NCBI RefSeq assembly: GCF_001881565.1
Contig: NZ_MPDJ01000003.1
Coordinates: 327,537 to 382,300, forward strand
Direction: 5' to 3'
From: Eisenbergiella tayi
GTDB taxonomy: Bacteria; Bacillota; Clostridia; Lachnospirales; Lachnospiraceae
Length of the DNA: 54,764 nucleotides
Shown: one piece after another, positions 51,469 to 54,764 of the stretch
Numbering within the stretch: position 1 is the first letter of the stretch
Layout of the letters: each line of letters begins with the position of its first letter
Notes under the pieces: generated by a model
Databases searched by the model: none
The model's input: the letters and a program-made list of their open reading frames with translations, nothing else
Told to the model about the DNA's origin: nothing
Position numbers and translations under genes: made by a program

Positions 51469-51499
51469 ACCCTACACTATTACGCTGCGTCAAAGTCAA
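51469..51499 (-). promoter_or_regulatory. MerR-type promoter of the DUF2268 gene
   Basis: On the minus strand: TTGACT (51494-51499), 19-base spacer, TAGGGT (51469-51474). The spacer holds an ACGCaGCGT dyad with extra matching ACT/AGT arms (8 of 11 positions per arm match). A 19-base spacer with a central dyad is the hallmark of MerR-family activated promoters, where the regulator twists DNA to align the boxes. Confidence 0.72.
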
Positions 51500-51680
51500 G
51501 CTTTTTGCAGGAGGCTTATAACATCATTTTTAACTGAATAAACGAATATAACAGAATGATAAAAAGAATTATTAAAATATTTAGCATGTTGTATGAAAAA
51601 TAATATGACAAAATAAAACCAGAAAGCAATTTGCATAATTAATATGTAAAATATCTTGTTTTACTTTGTGATGTATGATA

Positions 51681-51704
51681 TTATAATGATATTGATAATT
51701 ATTA
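51681..51704 (+). promoter_or_regulatory. Candidate PerR/Fur-type operator overlapping the catalase promoter
   Basis: The A/T-rich 51681-51704 starts TTATAATGATATTGA, matching about eleven of fifteen positions of the 7-1-7 Per-box pattern, and includes a TATAAT (51682-51687). A weak TTTTAC (51659-51664) is 17 bases upstream of it. Catalase control by PerR is common in Firmicutes; this site is suggestive, not proven. Confidence 0.42.
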
Positions 51705-51728
51705 CTGATTAAGAAAGGAAGGTATTTT

Positions 51729-53228
51729 ATGGAGAACAAGAAACTGACCAATGAGGTTGGGGCACCCGTATCGGAAAACGAGCATTCCCTGACATCCGGC
51801 CCAAGGGGGCCTGTAGCACTTCAGGATGTCTGGCTGCTGGAAAAACTGGCTCATTTTGACAGAGAGGTCATTCCGGAAAGACGTATGCATGCCAAGGGGT
51901 GGGGCGCATACGGTACATTTACCTGTACCCATGATATCTCTCAGTGGACGAAAGCCAAGGTCCTGCAGAAAGGGGCGACAACAGACCTTTTCATCCGGTT
52001 TTCCACCGTGGCGGGCGAACGGGGCGCTGCCGATGCCGAGCGTGATATCAGAGGGGTTGCGGTTAAATTTTATACCGAAGAAGGCAACTGGGACCTGGTG
52101 GGAAATAATACCCCTACATTTTTCCTGCGGGATGTACATAATTTCCCGGATTTGAACCGGGCCGTAAAACGCGATCCCCGGACGGGAATGCGTTCCGCAC
52201 AGAATAATTGGGATTTCTGGACTCTTTTGCCGGAAACGTTCCATCAGACCACCATTGTTATGTCCGACAGGGGAATTCCTGCAACATTCCGCAACATGCA
52301 CTTTTTCGGAGAGCATACCTTTGCTTTCTATAACCAGAAGAATGAAAGGGTATGGTGTAAGTTCCATTTCAAGACACAGCAGGGAATTAAGAATCTGACC
52401 AATGCGGAGGCGGAGGCACTGATTGCCAAAGACAGAGAAAGCCACGGCAGAGATTTGTTCATGGCCATAGAAAAGGGAGATTATCCCCGCTGGACGATGT
52501 ATGTTCAGATCATGACGGAGGAACAGGCCAGGAACCATTATGAAAATCCTTTTGATATTACCAAAATATGGCGTCATGCGGAATATCCCCTTCATGAAGT
52601 GGGGGTGCTGGAGCTTAACCGGAATCCGGAAAATTATTTTGCGGAGGTGGAGCAGGCCGCATTTACACCGGCGCATGTAGTTCCCGGAATTGGCTTTTCT
52701 CCCGATAAATTCCTTCAGGGCAGGCTGTTTGTTTACGGCGATGCACAGAGATACCGTCTGGGAGTCAATTATAATCAGATACCGGTGAACCGCGCCAAAG
52801 TGGAGGTACACGATTATCACCGTGACGGTTTGATGCGCACCGACGGCAATTACGGCGGAGCACCGGCGTATTCACCTAACAGCCAGGGCGAATGGGCGGC
52901 GCAGCCTGACGTTATGGAACCGCCGCTGAATCTGGAAGGCGCGCTGTATGCATATGATCCCCAGGACGATCCAACGGATGACTGCTTCCGTGCCGGCGGT
53001 GATCTCTGGCGGGTAATGGAACCGGATAAGCGGGATTTGCTGATTGAGAATACGGTGGAAAATATGGAAGGCGTGACAGAAAATATCAAATACCGCCATG
53101 CGGTACATTGTTACTGGGCGGATGAAGAGTATGGACGCCGCATGACAGCCGGCCTTGGACTGGATATGGAAAAAGTAAAGGAATTGGCGGCGGGAAACCA
53201 TAAGACATTGGTTCAGGCAACGATCTGA
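51729..53228 (+). CDS. katA: Catalase (monofunctional, heme)
   Basis: A 499-residue catalase of the small-subunit type: it decomposes hydrogen peroxide in the cytoplasm. Visible are the active-site region [20 protein letters not shown] (distal His), [31 protein letters not shown] (Asn), and proximal heme segment [20 protein letters not shown] (Tyr ligand). Length fits clade 3. GAAAGGAAGG precedes the ATG. Single-gene unit; a hairpin follows at 53337. A PerR-like site overlaps its promoter. Confidence 0.95.
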   Translation: MENKKLTNEVGAPVSENEHSLTSGPRGPVALQDVWLLEKLAHFDREVIPERRMHAKGWGAYGTFTCTHDISQWTKAKVLQKGATTDLFIRFSTVAGERGAADAERDIRGVAVKFYTEEGNWDLVGNNTPTFFLRDVHNFPDLNRAVKRDPRTGMRSAQNNWDFWTLLPETFHQTTIVMSDRGIPATFRNMHFFGEHTFAFYNQKNERVWCKFHFKTQQGIKNLTNAEAEALIAKDRESHGRDLFMAIEKGDYPRWTMYVQIMTEEQARNHYENPFDITKIWRHAEYPLHEVGVLELNRNPENYFAEVEQAAFTPAHVVPGIGFSPDKFLQGRLFVYGDAQRYRLGVNYNQIPVNRAKVEVHDYHRDGLMRTDGNYGGAPAYSPNSQGEWAAQPDVMEPPLNLEGALYAYDPQDDPTDDCFRAGGDLWRVMEPDKRDLLIENTVENMEGVTENIKYRHAVHCYWADEEYGRRMTAGLGLDMEKVKELAAGNHKTLVQATI

Positions 53229-53336
53229 TAATCAGCCCGTGATGGGACATCCTTATTGTGGATTATCTGCTTTGAAAGGAAAACCGATAGGCAGTATGTC
53301 CCCTGCCTGCTAAAAGGTAACAGAAGTCTGTAATTA

Positions 53337-53378
53337 CAAATCCTTGCATTACCTTTAAAACAGGTATGCAAGGATTTG
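53337..53378. terminator. Terminator between convergent catalase and Rpn-type genes
   Basis: CAAATCCTTGCAT plus ACCT (53337-53354) pairs with AGGTATGCAAGGATTTG (53362-53378) with a single bulged base, 7-base loop. The A/T-rich flanks suit both directions. Confidence 0.68.
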
Positions 53379-53402
53379 TCCGTATCAGACTTAGAGGAGT
53401 AG

Positions 53403-54365
53403 TTAAATATCCCCTGAAAGCTCCGCTTTCTCTATAAATTCCGGGAGAGTACCGGCTCTGGCGGCTTCCTTATGCCATTTTTTCAGGAGGGTAAGATTAG
53501 TTTCTGAGAGAATCCGTTTGCGTAAGGCAGCAGGTATAACGTCCAAATCCTCCAGAAGTTCCAGAATGGCCTCGGCTGTCCCTTCTGCCTTTCCTTCCGC
53601 TCTCCCGGCTTCTACTCCTATACTATATTCATCGGCACGGATTTTTTTCAATTCTTCTTCTTCATTGTATTCAAATATCGACACCGCAATCACCTCCGCC
53701 CTCTGCGCGGATAAAAAGTCCGCCAGTATATCATTACGTATACATTCCGTCACCGCCCGGTCTACGGCTTCCGCAATATCCATCTCTGCCGCATATTTTC
53801 GGATGCATTCCACAAACAGGCAGTATTCCCTGAGAGTTCTGCATTTTTCCATCAGTTCTCGGTTATTCCCGAGATTGATGTTAAGCATTGTCACCGTAAC
53901 CTCCAGTTCGGGGGAGGTTACCTCCTTTTCAAACGCATCGGACAGCTTTAACAGCCTGCTTTCCGGCTGCTCCTGCGTCCCATTATAGAATACCACGAAG
54001 CGGGGAACGGGGATTTGTACCAGATTACTGGAATAGAGTGTCTTTCCGACTACATACTTTTCCAGCTGCCTGGCAATATAAAGGAGATCCCGAAGCGGCA
54101 TATTAGGGTTAAAAGAGGACTGATGCTCGTATAAATTCATTTCCGAATCAAACAGGAATGAAACATCATTCTTAAATCCCATATAAATTGCGTTTTCCAG
54201 TGTACAGATCTCCATATCGTCGGTATTTTCATATGCGGTTCCGTTAAGTGCATTGTATAACTCCAAGAGTTTTTCCTTATCATTGTACAGCATACGAAAA
54301 ACTGTATCCTTGTGGTTCCTCACCACGTGCAGTTCATTTCCTTCTATAGAATAATTTTCTTCCAT
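53403..54365 (-). CDS. Rpn-family recombination-promoting nuclease/putative transposase
   Basis: A 320-residue protein of the PD-(D/E)XK nuclease superfamily (Rpn/transposase_31-like). The N-terminal part has KDTVFRMLYNDKEKLLELYN and FKNDVSFLF followed by LYEHQSS (Asp and ExQ active-site pattern). The C-terminal part has a charged GRAEGKAEGTAEAILELLED repeat-like stretch and a helical end. ATG 54365 has AGAAAGGAGA upstream; a longer reading from 54470 is not supported. Such proteins are stimulated in RecA-independent gene transfer and are common, often multicopy, in Lachnospiraceae. Confidence 0.85.
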   Translation of the reverse strand: MEENYSIEGNELHVVRNHKDTVFRMLYNDKEKLLELYNALNGTAYENTDDMEICTLENAIYMGFKNDVSFLFDSEMNLYEHQSSFNPNMPLRDLLYIARQLEKYVVGKTLYSSNLVQIPVPRFVVFYNGTQEQPESRLLKLSDAFEKEVTSPELEVTVTMLNINLGNNRELMEKCRTLREYCLFVECIRKYAAEMDIAEAVDRAVTECIRNDILADFLSAQRAEVIAVSIFEYNEEEELKKIRADEYSIGVEAGRAEGKAEGTAEAILELLEDLDVIPAALRKRILSETNLTLLKKWHKEAARAGTLPEFIEKAELSGDI

Positions 54366-54764
54366 AGACGTCTCCTTTCTAAAATTGTGCGCAGGAAACT
54401 GTCTGAAAGAACAGGACATATACATCCTCTGTTCAGCAACCCCTGCTTGTTTAAAATGGATTGTAAGCATAGAGTTTCTGAATAGAAATAGAAAATAGAT
54501 GGCCTGAGCCTGGATTATTAGAAAATTATGCTTGTCTTTACTTTACCATATTGTTATCAATTCTGCAATAATAAGAGAATATAAAATAATTTATTTAAAA
54601 AGATTATTTCATTGCAGTCCAGCAGTCTTCAAGTTTTCTGTGCCGTTGGCCTTATGGTTCCGCCTGCCCCCGTCTTCCCTGCCCTGTCTTTCTGTACGGC
54701 CCGCGGTTCTGCAAGGTTCCTGTCAGGGCACGCTTTCGCTCGGATAAATACGCAGCGGTACTAA
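54366..54764. other. Gene-free right edge with GC- and pyrimidine-rich block
   Basis: The first 235 bases are A/T-rich and hold the Rpn gene's upstream region. From about 54615 the sequence turns C/T-rich on the plus strand (CCTGCCCCCGTCTTCCCTGC is typical) and differs sharply in composition. A short open reading exists on the minus strand from the window edge but shows no family signature. It may be part of an element or gene that continues past the window. Confidence 0.4.

Larger units (their letters stand above)
51420..51728. other. Divergent region between DUF2268 and catalase genes
   Basis: 309 bases, A/T-rich to the right. It holds the MerR-type promoter of the leftward gene (51469-51499) and a candidate PerR-like operator with TATAAT for catalase (51681-51704). 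The middle has no recognisable ORF or structure. Confidence 0.5.

Noticed and set aside
51702..52820. A 372-codon antisense frame across the catalase gene
   Set aside because: Lacks a ribosome site and coding character; it mirrors the catalase codon pattern.
1..54764. tRNA, rRNA, riboswitch or insertion sequence
   Set aside because: No cloverleaf with CCA-type 3' end, no rRNA-like block, no conserved riboswitch core and no transposase gene with terminal repeats was recognised. The Rpn-type gene lacks terminal repeats.

Overview
The window looks like chromosomal DNA of a Gram-positive anaerobe of the Clostridia, most likely a Lachnospiraceae relative. This rests on gene families (Bce-type and bacitracin-type ABC transporters with their two-component systems, DUF3795, DUF4367, Rpn-type nuclease, uracil-DNA glycosylase next to a WYL regulator), strong AGGAGG ribosome binding sites and T-tailed hairpin terminators. 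The genus cannot be named from the sequence. I see no rRNA, tRNA, CRISPR array or intact insertion sequence.

Layout. 1-2.6 kb: a PepD-type dipeptidase and a threonine aldolase, closed by a terminator. 2.7-5.3 kb: XRE regulator, sigma factor with a hydrophobic tail, DUF4367 membrane protein and a small secreted protein. 5.3-12 kb: AraC regulator and a sugar-type ABC importer (binding lipoprotein and two permeases, no ATPase) with two dehydrogenases. 12-19.7 kb: an exonuclease, then leftward genes: XRE regulator, exosortase, VIT/VWA protein with an exosortase-like C-terminal signal, and a zinc ABC importer led by a small Cys/His-rich membrane protein. 19.9-26.5 kb: glutaminase-like protein, DUF3795 protein, two GNAT proteins (one fused to a membrane anchor and an outside domain) and a leftward sigma-factor operon. 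26.5-31 kb: a Bce-type ABC exporter with its histidine kinase and response regulator. 31-32.4 kb: an AraC-type DNA-binding domain translationally coupled to a ClpP paralogue. 32.3-35.1 kb: flavin reductase and opine dehydrogenase, divergent from a LysR regulator. 35.1-42.1 kb: response regulator, BcrA-like ATPase, permease, histidine kinase, erythromycin-esterase-like lipoprotein and an Asp-box membrane protein. 42.07-42.42 kb: a very long, nearly perfect inverted repeat. 42.4-47.4 kb: uracil-DNA glycosylase, WYL regulator, TetR, alpha/beta hydrolase and a Ser/Gly-rich membrane protein. 47.4-50.4 kb: cation efflux protein and a divergent radical SAM-TetR operon, each with paired operators. 50.5-54.8 kb: a DUF2268 protein behind a MerR-type promoter, a catalase, an Rpn-type nuclease and an unexplained pyrimidine-rich stretch at the edge.

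Most striking: (1) the two-gene exosortase plus VIT/VWA target unit in a Gram-positive setting; (2) the 354-bp inverted repeat at 42067-42420; (3) the AraC-ClpP coupling; (4) a sigma factor ending in a membrane-type segment; (5) the GNAT enzyme fused to a transmembrane sensor-like part behind a palindromic operator; and (6) three readable regulatory regions: the dyad in the radical SAM promoter spacer, the paired GGTACC sites at the cation exporter, and the 19-bp-spacer MerR-type promoter of the DUF2268 gene.
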